Below the pieces are notes generated by a model. It saw only the letters and a list, made by a program, of their open reading frames with translations, searched no databases and was not told the DNA's origin. From Drosophila miranda (Eukaryota > Arthropoda > Insecta > Diptera > Drosophilidae): 64,000 bases of DNA. Location of the stretch: positions 23,997,657 through 24,061,656 of the forward strand of contig NC_046674.1 in NCBI RefSeq assembly GCF_003369915.1, written 5' to 3'. Both the position numbers and the translations under genes were made by a program. Below, in pieces: positions 25,351 to 38,289 of this stretch; the stretch's first letter is position 1, and every line of letters begins with the position of its first letter.

Positions 25351-27196
25351 CTGTTTCGCCAATTGGCCAATATTTAGGTTCCTTTTCTTCTGATCATTAA
25401 TAGTACTTGAAGCAGCAAGTGCGTTCATCTCTTTGTTGCAACAATGAAAATAGTATTTTGTTTCTCTTTCTTTAATTAGCAGCCAGATCCGATCTGTCCC
25501 TAGAAATATCCATTGTTCTCCTCGCCCCTTTCTTCCTTTCCTTCTACTTCTCCTCTGCTGTTCTGTTCTGTTCTGTTTTATTCTGGTCTTTGCCTCCTTT
25601 TCTCATTTATTTATCTCTCCACTCGGACGGCCTGCCTCGTTATTATGCTGTTATTTATATTTCAGCGCGAAATTCGTCCGGCCTCCCTCTCCCCACCCCG
25701 AATGTTGCACAATTTTATTTTTTTGTTGGTTTTTATGTCATCAAACATGTTGCGTGTCTTGCCGCCGTGTGCAATTTAACCGCTGACTGGTGCAAGGGGT
25801 TTGTGGACGGGAGGGCTGCAAAACTTTCGCCACGTAAATGATTTGTTTTGTCAATTATTTTGTTAGCCAAAACATGCAACATGCAAAAAACAAACGAAGG
25901 AAGACTCAGACTCAGACTCAGACTCGTCTCTCAGCTGATAACATCAAAACAAGGGACTTCTTCCCCCCGAATGAACCCACGGGGAATGACTTTGCGCCCG
26001 TTTGTTGGTTCAGTTGTTAATTGAGAAGGCGTGGCAGGACAAATTGCATCAAGATAAATAGACAAATTCATTGGTGGAAGCAGAGCTGTCAGCCCCAGCC
26101 GCTCCACCAAGGGGAAGTCTGACATGATTTTAGGAAGTACCAGATCGGATCCTATCGGATCGCATCGGATCGGTTCGGGAGTGGATCACATAGCCATCTG
26201 TTTGGAGAAGTGCGCTGCGCGTCCACTTGCATAAATATTTATCGGTATAGCAGAAAGCTAATTATTTACCCGACAAAAGAGAGATTAAAAAATCATGAAA
26301 CACATGTGCAGTCGTTGCTGTTCTATGCCGTACCGAGTACTGTTGTTCTGTTCTCAATTTTCAAATTAAAAATAATGCACATTTGTTTTGTCCGCATAAA
26401 AAACAACTGTAAAGAATGGGACGAATGGGGATAGAGTTCTTCATGTGGGGTGTGGGGAGAGAGGAGGGTGGCCAAACGGAACACATACAGAAATCTGTTT
26501 TCTGAACAGGCAATTGAGTGATGGATGGATTGCCAATGGCCCCTGCCGCACCACTCCCATTCAGCGTTTCCATTTGGTTCTCTTGGTTTTTCCTTTTTTT
26601 TATGTCTTGTCTTAATTAACATGCGCAACGGTTTTGGTTTTGCTTTTGGTTTTTGCTGTGACAAATGTTCGGGGGCATATTTATAGGGTCTGACGTTAGG
26701 GTATTACCTTGGAATGGAGCCGAAACTCTTACTCTCAAAACACACACACACACAAGTGAATTTCAATCGAATTTGATGAGTCTTCTGATATAATTCATTT
26801 GCTAATGATTCGCCTGGCTAGAGCACACAATTTCCCAATTCATTGCACTAAATTTTGTGGCACTAATTGCACTTAGCCGCAATCGCGATAACTCAAAAAA
26901 AACACACTTACAGCACGGCACTGGGCAGTGGGCAGTGGACACTGGGCACTGGCAGACTCGCACGGGCACAAGCACTCAAAATTCCAAATATTATTCTCAA
27001 AAAATTCAAAACGTCCCAAATCGTTCTTCAAAAACAGATCTTTCAGATGATTTTTTGTCAGAGAAAACACGTCCGTTACAGCGTGTGGGCCGTTGCCAAC
27101 TGAAACGAAGGCTACACGCGAATGCAGTGTAAAGGCCAGGCAGGTCTTCGCCATGCGATGGTTCACTCGGGTGCTGCTCGTCCAGGCACTCGGCTG

Positions 27197-27223
27197 TCGG
27201 TCGTCGTCGTCGTCGTCGTCGTG
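27197..27223 (+). repeat. (GTC)n microsatellite
   Basis: Eight to nine GTC/CGT triplets. Confidence 0.9.
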
Positions 27224-30200
27224 GTCGTGCTGCCAAAAGCCGGCAAAACAAAATGTAAATAACGGTTGTATGCATTGTGTTGGGAAGAGAGAGGGGGGTG
27301 GGAGTGCCAGAACAGCCGGCTTTTGGTTGAGCTTTGGCAGATTTTACGCTTTTGCCATACGAAAAGCGACTAAGCGTCAGACGAATGGGCATGCCATCAC
27401 CATCGCCTCAGCTCCAGCTCCGGCTCCCCTTCTGTTTGCTTTGCGGCTTTTTGGGGTTGTTAGAGAGCATGTCTGTGCGTGGCTGTGTGCGTTTGTTTGT
27501 ATACACTTCGGCTTTGGCCTGCAATTGGCGGGAAACTTTTGTGGAACGCATTGGCATTGGAGCAACATCTGATGAGTTCTATATGAAAAATTATTATAAA
27601 AGCTAGCTGGGAAAGAGCACCCATGCATTGACTGCTTAATTATCTATAAAAAAAAAGCTAGTTGTAATATATTTTCTTATAAATTATCACACATTTCATT
27701 CCACAAGGCGAAAATATTTCACAGCTTTGCAACATGCTGCTGGCCAAATGTTGCCAGCTAATATTGCTCATGCGCCCTGCTGTACCATTCGCCAGTTTTC
27801 TTTGTTGTTTTTCTTTTGGGCCTCCCCCTAGTGCTCTGCCCTGCCGCCGCCTATAGCCAATCCATTGCCTATCCCAACCAACAAGAGCGACCGCCTAACG
27901 CTACCCAAAGTGACAACCTTTCAGTTTTATCGCCTCTCTATGGGTGTGGATTGTAAGTGTGTTCGTGTGTGTACGGGTGTGTGTGTTTAAATAATGTAAC
28001 AGTAAATTAGCGTGTTTGACACACTGGGGGCGTGGCCAACGGTGCGTGCCTCGAACAATCTTAATCAAGTTAATATTTGTAATTTGAAGATGAACAGAAG
28101 ATAAAAGAGGAAACTGTTGGCAGGATGACCTCGAGAAAGATTCACTTTTAATGATCCAACGCTCGTATTTTACCTTTTGACGATTATCCTGATGGAATTG
28201 AGTCAACGTTTCCAAGCATTTGGGAGGGAATTAATTTGATATTAAAGTTTGAGTGGGGAATTCCCATTAATAATAGGCGAAATTAAGTTCCAAAGTAATT
28301 ATTACCACGGAAATAATTAACACTTCAAAGACACAATCTATTTGGTTGTAAAACTAAGACTTTGACTATCGCAGAGATTTAATATTTGCTTTTAAATAAA
28401 TACTGTTGCTTTTCCAGCATCCAAAATAATATTTAACATTCAATATCAATCAATTTTTAAATAGTGGACACGCTAATTAAATAACCCATTACCCTTAAAA
28501 GCGTCAAACATTTTGCGATTCATTCAATCATAATATGAAATATGTTACTTCATTAAGAGTGATGATAAACGCATTTATTTGATTGAATCTAATTATGTAC
28601 GAATTTTTCTCTGCTTCATAAAATCGAGAGGAAAATGCATAATTTTCTATTACCGTCCCTGGCCAATTACAACTTACAACAACAATGAGCGCCCGCTGTT
28701 TTTCCCCACTAAAAATATACTCAACCAACAACGAAATCGAAAAAGAAAAGCCAAGCGGAAAATAATCAACGCAAAAAATAATCAAGTAAAAATACTTTTG
28801 ACGATTGTCTCGAGAGAAATTTACCCATTAATCAAAATTCTGCTACCATTTCTATATCTAATAGTTTTGCGTAAAGCCCGCTAAACATATTATATTATTT
28901 GAAAATATTCCATATACAGGGATTAACAATTTTACATCATATACAGGGAAAAGGCCCCCTGCCCACTCGCTCCAATATGAGTTAAATAGAGAGATACATC
29001 ACATTGTTCGTTGACTTATTTAATTTGATAACTTCTAGCGTTCAATATCTCAATTCCATCGAGTATATTATACCCTTTAGTATCCCAGTATTATCCTGTA
29101 CAAAAAAGAAATCTCGTTGCCGAGAAACAACAAAAAAGCTAAAGACAAATAAACAAGCGGACGAACCGAGTTGTGCTCTAGAACAATAAGATATTATTGC
29201 TATAGGAAGCACCGCCACGGCAGATGGGGAGGAAACAGAGAAGCAGAGAAGCACAGAATACAAATTCGATCGTTTCTCCCAATTCTTTGCGAGCACTCGG
29301 TCTGTGAACGTGGAGTGGGACAAGACGTAGACAGGGGACGGAGATCTTTTGGAGGAAATCTGTGGAAGTCGACAGCAGGCGCCACCAAAGGGCACACGAT
29401 GAGATGACGCTCTCCCAGAGTTCGGCTGGGTCCCGCCACCGAGTGATCACAGACTTTTCGCACCTGTACGTATTTTTGGTTCATTGCCAAATAGTCTGAA
29501 AGCAGCAGCGACTGACTATGCAGATATATAGACATGTACTTGTACAGTGCGTTTCAGTACTGTAAGGATTGCTAACTCCGTTTTATTAAGAGATCCTCTA
29601 TGCCATCACTTGTTCTCCTCGGAAGCAGGAGTCTGCTGAGGATTGAATTCCATTTGATACATTTATTATTTCTGTTGACTTTTATCTCGTTCGATCTTTA
29701 CGCATATCAGTAGTCTTAACGTTATGATACCCACTGTATTTATGTAGAACTATCTGTTTGATAGGGGTCTTCATTGGGTTGATGCGTGCGAGCAAATAAT
29801 TTTTTATGCACATTCCCAGGAATTAATTTAGTTGCCTTTATTTTATATCTCACTCATTTTCCCCTCCATGCTTCTCTTTTGGCCAAATTGTTGCTGTTTA
29901 TTGTTACACTGGGCCACTGCCATTAATTACAATTTACTTGCGTATACTTTTCAATGAAAAAATAGTAGGAACTAAAAGACAAAGTACCACGGAACACAGG
30001 GCCATAAATAGTTGAGATACAGTGGCAAAGATATGCAATGGAAGTTCAGTGTAACCCACTTTATTAACTCTTCAAACTTCAGACCTTCTACAAATTATAA
30101 TCATGGCCAATCAATTGTCTCCACCTCAATGAAGGTTTTTCCATTAGGGACATCCTGGAGATCGGTCCAATTACATTTTAGTGTGCAGGCATAACCTTTG

Positions 30201-32557
30201 TTTCGCCCCTCGCTTCATCCACTCGAACACGCACAATAAATCTGTCTTTTATTTGCAGCAATTAATACATTCGAAAACAACAGAAAGCTCTGGCCAGGCC
30301 CCAAAGGGAATTCGCGGGCCGTGACTTCTTGGCCTTCCTCCGGCCCTGTGGCCCTGTGGCCCTTTGGGGTAGCGATACTCTCTCTGGGATTGCCTGAGTG
30401 AGCTGTTTTGTGGCTCTGTGGTTTTTTACGCTTCTTGTGTATTGCGCCAAGAGAATGCTGTTGTAATTTATGCCACGGCCCTGAAATATGCGAAACATTT
30501 TTAAGGCTCAATTGTTATGGCTGTAAATAATACTGGGTGATGATATATGGGAATAGCTGGCATATTTGTGCAGTTCCTCAATGGCTCAATTATCATATTT
30601 TCCATATGATTAAAAAGGCTTCGAGTATTTTTGTATGGCTATAATTCGGTTGCTTATGTATTGTTTGTAGTCTTAATTTTGGCTTTGTTTTTTATTTGTT
30701 TTCTAAAATCTTTTGGGTTCTTGGGGCTTTCCATCACATCTTTTCTTTGGCTGAAGGTATACCACTAAAGAAAGAAGAGATTTTGAATATTTCTTTAGGA
30801 TATTTTAAATAATAGTTAGCTGGATCCTTAACTAATTCATTAACACCCACCATCCATCTCAATGGAATACAGAAGATTGACTTATTCAGCATTGGACCCC
30901 CCCTCCCATTCATTGTAAATGGATACCCGCCTGACGTGATGAATGCATTTCCATGGATTTTCGCAGGCGGCATGAAATAAACCCATCAGCCCAGGAAATA
31001 TCACTTACGAGAGTCATTCGAAATAATTGCATAATGAATAGGCAGGACGATAGCAGCACTATCCTTAAGGCGGCTACCAGAGAGCTGCGTGTGGTTAATC
31101 AGTCCGATTAATCTACGCAAGACGAGTGCAAGTGTTTTCCGAGGGGGTATACCGGAAACTGGAACAGGCACCCGCCGCTGAACAACCCCTGGCAGCAGTC
31201 CCTTCCCGTTGATGATAATGTTAATTTGCACATAAGTTGCACGTGTAGCAAAATGGGACTGACTGGGTCGGGCCGGGTCGAGGGTCGCTCCAGCAATTAA
31301 TTTACTTTGGCAGGACATGCGAGCGCCCGCTGAGACGATCCGAGCTCAGAACCGAGCGTAACAGATCCGTCCGGGGGGTGTCCCTGTCGTATCCCTGCCT
31401 CCTCATTACCGTTGCGGGGCCATTGTCATATGCCAAGTCCTTTGCGGATGACAATGTGAAAGCCGCATTTAATTGGCATTGGGAATTTTCCGGAGCAGGG
31501 AAAATAATGAAATGAAATGGAATGGAATCGTATGACAAACAAACGGAGAAATGACAATGACAACGACTTCTGCTCAGGCTCCTGTCCTTTACCGTCCTGC
31601 CCTATCCTGGTGGCCCGTCCTGCCCTGCAGTGCTAGTCACAGTTGGAGACTTTTGATTGACATGTTCTAAATATTTACAGTACCGTGCACTGCGTTACAC
31701 AACTGTAATGCAATCGAGAGTCAAAAATTGTCTGCAAAGCCCAGCAGAATATCCCGACGCCATGTTTTTGCTCGGTCCATTTAGATACTTAAATAAGTTA
31801 TGCTCTTAATTTTCTAATTACATTTTCGGAACCCTTCTATATGTAAGTCCAGTTCGGTCACAACTGTCGTGTACTTTTGATACGAACTGTACTTGCATAT
31901 GCATTCGTATTTGTGGTATTTGCACTGAATTTTCCTTGATGTGAAAATGAAAACTTTTTGTTGAGTCAACGCAAACGGAAGTGCAAATCACGAGTCTTAT
32001 TAAAAGTTTATTTTTGATCATTAAGTGAATAATGCAAATATTTCAGCATAATATATCTCAATATCTGTAAATAGCATGAATAATTGGTCAGGTGTGCGAC
32101 AATGCGACTGAGAAGGAAAGAAAATCATTTGCATTTCATTGCAGACCAACAAAATGTTGAAGTAAATTTTGCGGCCGAGGAGGAACCAGAATCAAGATGG
32201 TTTTCTTTCTGCCATTCAGAGGAGCGGAAATGACGCCCATAAAAGGCAACTGCCGCATGTGGCAAGAGGGGGAATACGTGTAGCTAAACAACCGTAAAAT
32301 GTATGCATACCCTTCCCCACACTCGCACAGACACGCACCCTCGCACGCACACACGCACGCGGCACTGTAAAGACAATTAGTGTAAGGCAAACGCGCATTT
32401 GCCTCGACAACCTGCTCCTCCCCCCTTATGCCCGGCCTCCTGCTCTTTGAGCACCCCCCAAAATCCTACTTCGTGACTTTTGGCGCTTCCTTCGGATATG
32501 TTTGGCTTCCCCCCAGCACCAGTCGCTTACCCCTCCATACGCCCTCACCTTCCGTCA

Positions 32558-32769
32558 TACCCTTGCAGAGGGTATTATGATTTTGACCAAGTCCTCCAAG
32601 ACAAGGAAACCAATCTGATTAAGGCCTGGTGTAGACGATCGAAACCGTGAATACGGATCGGAAGCCTACTCATGTGTATCTTATACTTCCCTGAGGAAGA
32701 AGCCACAGTTAATCAAAATCGGACTACGATATAACCGACTTCCACAGAAACGATGGCTCTGCAAGGGTA
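32558..32769. mobile_element. 212-bp MITE-like element with 13-bp terminal inverted repeats
   Basis: The left end TACCCTTGCAGAG (32558-32570) is exactly the reverse complement of the right end CTCTGCAAGGGTA (32757-32769). The outermost TA on each side can be read as a TA target duplication, giving 11-bp inverted ends CCCTTGCAGAG as in Tc1/mariner-type elements. There is no coding capacity. The left end also folds on itself (ATACCCT...AGGGTAT). Confidence 0.65.
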
Positions 32770-35700
32770 CACAGGTCGTCGGCAATCCAATGTTTCCATT
32801 TCTATATTTTTACAATTTCAGTTACCATTTCACACATGAACATTTCTTTATTTGCACAGCCCGAGAGTTGGGGCGCATGAAATAAGGTGCGGCAGAGGCC
32901 ATAAAGCGAAATTAAATATAAAAAAATACTTACATTTGAAACAGAAAAGGGCAGGGAGCAGCAGAGCCAAGGATAACCAAGTCTTTGACTTGAGATTTAA
33001 TTTTCGAGAGCGGGTCTCCAAAAACGCTCCCCTCAAATGTTGTGTGTAATATGCCGTTTTGCGTTTCCATCTGGAATTGAGTTTATCCCGAGACCTAATT
33101 AAATGCCGAGCTTGTCTTGTGGCAAGGTGGTTTGCCGAGATGGGTGGCATGGGAATGGGAATGGTTTAAAAATGCGATTAAGGGATTGTGGGTATGGATA
33201 TGCAGACGCACAGGACACAAAGGAACAACCTACTCTGAGCAAATAGAAAACTTATTCAAATGCAAAGCTCGTTTAAAAAGTGTACTTGGACAAATGAAAT
33301 TCAATTTGTTGAAAATATTCAGTTGACTCTGATGCTACATATAGCAAAGAAGAATCAAAAGTGGCGCAGATTTTTGTTGATTTTCGATGGATAGTTTGGA
33401 TAATCTTCTGCAGCATAAGTCAATACAGAGTGGGCTTTCCTTCGCTTAAGTTATAGTACCAATTTGCCTGCCCAATTACCAATTCAGTTGGACCATTTAT
33501 TACTGAGTTCTCGACTATCCCAAGCAGCATTCAGTGGCCGAACACACGCTATTGCCACGTGATACAAATTGTATCCGAATGTGTGGCAAAAACGGCTGGG
33601 TTCTTGGCAAAAATTAATGAATTCCCCCCGCACCATACCATGGAGAGCGGCTTTAAGAGCAATGCCTCCAATCGAATTAGTGAAATTAATTTTTGATGAT
33701 ATTGAAATTAGTTGCAGACACCGCACCAAAAGTCAGGCCACAAATATCAAGCCCAGTCCTTGAGGGAGTGTTGGCCTGTCTGCAGGGGGTTGCACGAGTT
33801 GTATGCGAGATTCGGGGAACTACAAAACACTTTTGGCCGTCCCGCATTCCTATGTGGCGTGTGGGTGCATAAATTTACTTTGACAGTCGCAAGCGGCGCC
33901 TTTGACATCCGGGGTTGGACGGGGCACTGGCTCTGGCTCTGCGCTATGCTATGCTATGCTATGCTCTCTTCGATTCGGTTTGACTTTGGTCCTGTCGATT
34001 TTCATTGTGTTCTTTTCGCCTGGAAGGCGCTGGGGTAGCTCTCCCCCACCCACAATCACCATCACTTGACGCTGCCCCCGCAGTGGCGACGTCTTCCACC
34101 TACATTATTAATGACTCTTCGACATGTGTGTCAGGTTCACCCAAGTTTTTGTTGAAAAGCAATTTTATTTACTCTTTGTAATCAGTCAGAGGGTGTATTG
34201 GGATCGCACAAATGTATGCAACAGACAGGAAAAGACGCGGTATATTCTATAAGATATATGTACTACCAATTTCAGCTTAGATATCGGAGCATATGCGATA
34301 TGTTGGAAGCTTTTTTGGGAATGTCTGGGAACCTGCAGGTGGCCTTAAACTCTTCCCATACAGAAGGAATATGTTCTTTCGTAGTACCCATATCAATATA
34401 AGTATATTTTCGTTTAGTTTTTAACGGGTATCACAAATGCCGAAAGGTCGCTTAGCCATAGCATTCTTTCCACTTTTGCTGTTGATTTTCGATTGGTGCT
34501 TATAAATTAGGGCTGCTATGTGTCATGTTATTATTTATTGTGTGCTGCAAATTAAATGCCAAAATATGTTAAATATTTAATGGAAGGCTGCTTAAAGTTT
34601 TCCTCGCCCACTCGCTGCGGCTCTCCCCATCTATTTATCCGGGGCACACGTGAGTCGGAGTTTGAAAGTGGCTACATTTCCTACATTGTCCTTGTCCTTG
34701 GGCACCCACCTACCGCCTCCCTCCCCCACCGTGTAGAGACACCCCCGGCAGAGACATGATAGCACTCTAACTACTCTACGGGTAGGTGGGTGTTTGCATG
34801 TCAGCGAGTAATAAGCACAAGGGCCATAATAGTTTTGCCAGTTATTTTATTTTTCTTTCTTTCTTCAGCCATCCTTTGGCTTCACTCTGGCTTCACCCCG
34901 CCCTAAAAAGCCTTTGCGCCTGAAATTCCGCCACGATTACTTGGCCCTGGACTAGGAGCCTCCTGCAAAAGGCAGGAGCCGAAGAGCAGACCACATCAGA
35001 GCCCCGCCAGACCAGGCAGAAAAAACCCAGCCAGACGCCTCCTCGTTGGAGCGTCTTGGGAGGCAGACATAAATGTTGGACATTAACGGGTAATTTTCTT
35101 GCAATTTTGTAGTCGTTAGCGTTTTGTGGCAAGGACGATGACGCGGCGCTGCGCCGCGCCGCGCCGCGTTGACAACAGAAGGCGAAAATTTAATTTTCCC
35201 AAAACATTCCGCCAAAGGATGCATAAATATTTCAGCTAATTTTTGTGGCATGGCAGCCAGAAGAAGATTTAGAAAATGGTTGAAGCTGAAAGAAAGCTTT
35301 AAAGTGGATCAGAAGGCAAAGCAATTTCGAATGGAAATCCATTAGCGGCGGACAAATTTGTAATTTCCGCTCTGGACGCACGCACGCAGGACACAGCAGG
35401 ACATTCGCCGGACAGGCCGTGCCGCTGCTTTTGAGGTGTGTTCGCTCGTTCGGTCAGGTAATTTCATTTACCTTACTCATTTAGCACGTTTCTTTGTATG
35501 AGTCGGAGAGTCGGGGAGTTCGGGAGTCGACCAGGGTGCTGTCCAAAAGGGGGGATTACGAGTAAATGAGGGTGGAGGTCATTTTCCGGCTGTTTGCATG
35601 ATAAAAATCACATACACTCCTTAAATTTCAACAGCACGCGATGCCGGATGATTATCCTTGAACCAAAAAAAATAAACATAAAGAAATAGAGGAAACGAGT

Positions 35701-36119
35701 GTGCAAGCCACTCTCTCGCTCTGTGCTCTGTGCTCTGTCCTCTGCCGTGGCCTTTGTCTCCTTGGCCAGGAGCAGGCCACTCAACCTTTCTGACTTACTT
35801 GATAGAAATTAATGCTCTGGCTTTTTCGTGCTCATAAAATTTTATAGGGAATTGTCTGCTTTTCATTTGCCCAGCACACGCGACACCACCCAAAGAGGAG
35901 AAGGTCTTTAAGCAGGCAACTCTTTCTGCTACAACTTTCTAATGAAATTCCATAACCTGGCAATCAAAATCCAGCACCCAAATGACCAGAAATATGCCCA
36001 ACACAACGTCACCAGAGCGGCGGCAAGATTGAACGGAAGTTGTAAATTATTCAGTCTCACACTCCCACATCCAAAGGACCAGAGGGCGGCTCCAGTAGTT
36101 CCGACCTTACTGACGAAAT
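32770..36119. other. Non-coding stretch between the MITE-like element and the transposon relics
   Basis: No gene seen. It contains a GCTAT pentamer repeat (33943-33965), a GCGCC-rich knot near 35143-35168 and unique sequence. Confidence 0.55.
33943..33965 (+). repeat. (GCTAT)n microsatellite
   Basis: About four and a half GCTAT units. Confidence 0.9.
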
Positions 36120-37200
36120 GTGACCCTCTCTACACTGTGCAAAACGAGGGCGAACGTTGGGCGTCGCAGCTACGGCCACGGCTATACATTTGTACCCGAT
36201 ACTCAATCAGTATGGCTTCCCTCCGTAAGCGCGTGGACGGCTGGCGTAGCCATAGAAAATTGACTTCTTCCTTCTGGCTACAATAATAATCCGTTCTGAT
36301 CTTTAAAGATGCCACAATTCTTAGTCCTTTGTGGAGCGGAAGAGAGCGTGTGAATGAGTCTGGACACAAAATTTCGTTGCTCCAACTCTTATGGTCTCTG
36401 AGAACTAAGCGGCAAACAAGACGGTAAGACAGACAGGGCTATATCGACTAGGTTAGTGATGCTGATCAAGATTATATATATATACGTCTCTATCTTTTGT
36501 TATCTCTGTTCGCAAAAGGGTCAATGGTTAATGCGTGGAGGGAGGACCTCTTAATTTTGCTCGACATGAGAGGGAAAGAGTGGGAAAAGAGGATTCACGA
36601 CCTATAGCTATGTTCTTACGTTAATGATTGAACTCCGATTACCATCTTTCCACCTAATGAATCCACCTATGTATTTCATTCGAATTTTATAATGATGTTT
36701 AGATTTTTCCGCAATTGCTTTTTATTCCGCTACATCTATCTCTCTTTCTCTCTCTTGTCATACCTACACCAGCTGTATTGCTATCTCGCTTCCCTCCAGC
36801 GGGCGCACCCTGCACGATTAAGAGTGAGAAAGACAGAGAGAGAGATAGAGGATGATCCGAATTTATTAATCTGGTAGATATAGTCATTTTCTTTGGTTCT
36901 GCCTTTTCGATTTTCTCGTATTTTTTAAGTTTTGGTTGGCACAGATTTTCGTCCTTTGTGGGAGCAGAGGGCGACGGAACGAAATTTCGAAAAGCACTTG
37001 TAACAGGGTGATATCACATAAGTATGGGTTTAAAATTTGCTTGCTTTAGCCGTATTAGTCTCTGAGAACGGACAGACACACATGGCTATATCTACTCCGC
37101 TATTGATGATACAAAATATATACACTTTATAGGGTCGGAAACGGTCCTTCTGGGTGTTACACATATCCACATCCCCCACAAAACTAGTGTAATCGTATCC
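36120..37200. mobile_element. Degraded transposon-derived sequence with two related copies
   Basis: Two stretches, about 36316-36490 and 36950-37180, share ordered words (GTCCTTTGTGG, ACAAAATTTCG/ACGAAATTTCG, TCTCTGAGAAC, GACAGACA, GGCTATATC). Nearby phrases such as GTACCCGATACTCAATCAGTATGGC and TATAGGGTCGGAAACG are, from memory, common in dispersed Drosophila repeats. No intact ORF or clear ends. The family is not assigned. Confidence 0.5.
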
Positions 37201-38268
37201 CTAGACTCTTCAAGTGCCGGTTATAAAAAACAATATAAGAGTTATGTCATTGCTCATATAGGTAAGTGATCTTGACAATCAGATTACTAATTCAGCCTGA
37301 AGACTTTTAAAATTAAATTATATAATGGTATAGCAAAATGATATTGATCATGATTTGTTTTCTTTGCTTCTATAGGACTCTTATTTGAATGATTTTCAAT
37401 ACATTTTAAGCTTTAATCTATACTTAATCCACATCGAATCTTGGATTCCAAACGTGCTGTTGGCTGTAGTGCACACCTCGTGCGCCCAATTTTGGTCAGA
37501 TCAGAGTTCAAATTAAGCTGAAATATCCACCCAATCTGCCAAGCTGCAACCTGTCTCCGGTCAGGTCTCCTGGCAGCAGCCTAGGCTCAGTTTAATTTAC
37601 ATTTATCCACACGTTTAACCAGTTTGCAGCCAGCCCCACCTCCAGTCGTAGTTCATTTGCCAAGTCTGGGTCCTGGTAATAGTCCTGGCCCTGGTCCTGG
37701 TCCTGGTACTGGTCCGAATCCCCATGGTGCCTTGGCGGCACACATACACCAACAGGAAGCTACTGACACCGTACAAAATGTTAAACACTTTGGCAACATT
37801 TGCTTAAAACTTTTGCGCCCGTCTCTGACTTCTGCACGATGGAGATGGTATGGCCATGGGGGGTGCCAAGCCTGCAGCCAAGGATGGCCATGGGTGGAGT
37901 GGAGTGGAGTGCTCTACAACTCCCTTCTATCTGCGGTTGCAGCACACAAAAAGTCACAAGGCACAATGCAGTTAAACCAACAACAGAAACAGCAGCAGCA
38001 GTAGTAGCAACAATGGCAATGGAAAAGGTAAACGGGCAAACAAAAGGCACGCCCGGAAATGGCAAAGCTGCTTGACTACAACAACATCAGGTGCGCACGA
38101 ACAGGACCAGGAGCAGGACCCGGAGCAGGAGCAGGAGCAGGGTTCTGGAGCAGACGCCACCTGGCCACTCATTGTCGGTCGCCATGGTGAATCCTCAGGT
38201 GTTTTCTGCACAGTTTACTACGTTTTTCATTTAACAAACACTGGCTGGGGCTAGAACCATCCCCCATT

Positions 38269-38289
38269 AATACCCTACACTAGGGTATT
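38269..38289. repeat. Inverted repeat with 9-bp arms
   Basis: AATACCCTA, a CAC spacer, then TAGGGTATT: perfect arms. It resembles the self-folding TACCC end of the element at 32558 and may be a transposon terminus or footprint. Confidence 0.6.

Larger units (their letters stand above)
17263..32557. other. Gene-poor stretch (about 15 kb) with no convincing protein gene
   Basis: All longer open frames are non-ATG, overlap frames on the other strand or are repeat-driven, and none has a recognisable domain. The content is AT-rich unique sequence (especially 27.6-29.1 kb), short-period repeats (19998, 20960, 23387, 27197), the palindromes at 24880 and 25333, and GAGA tracts. Likely regulatory or intronic DNA. 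Enhancers cannot be called from sequence alone. Confidence 0.55.

Noticed and set aside
35143..35168. GCGCC-rich knot as a possible regulatory palindrome
   Set aside because: Short low-complexity GC repeat; the symmetry follows from its composition.
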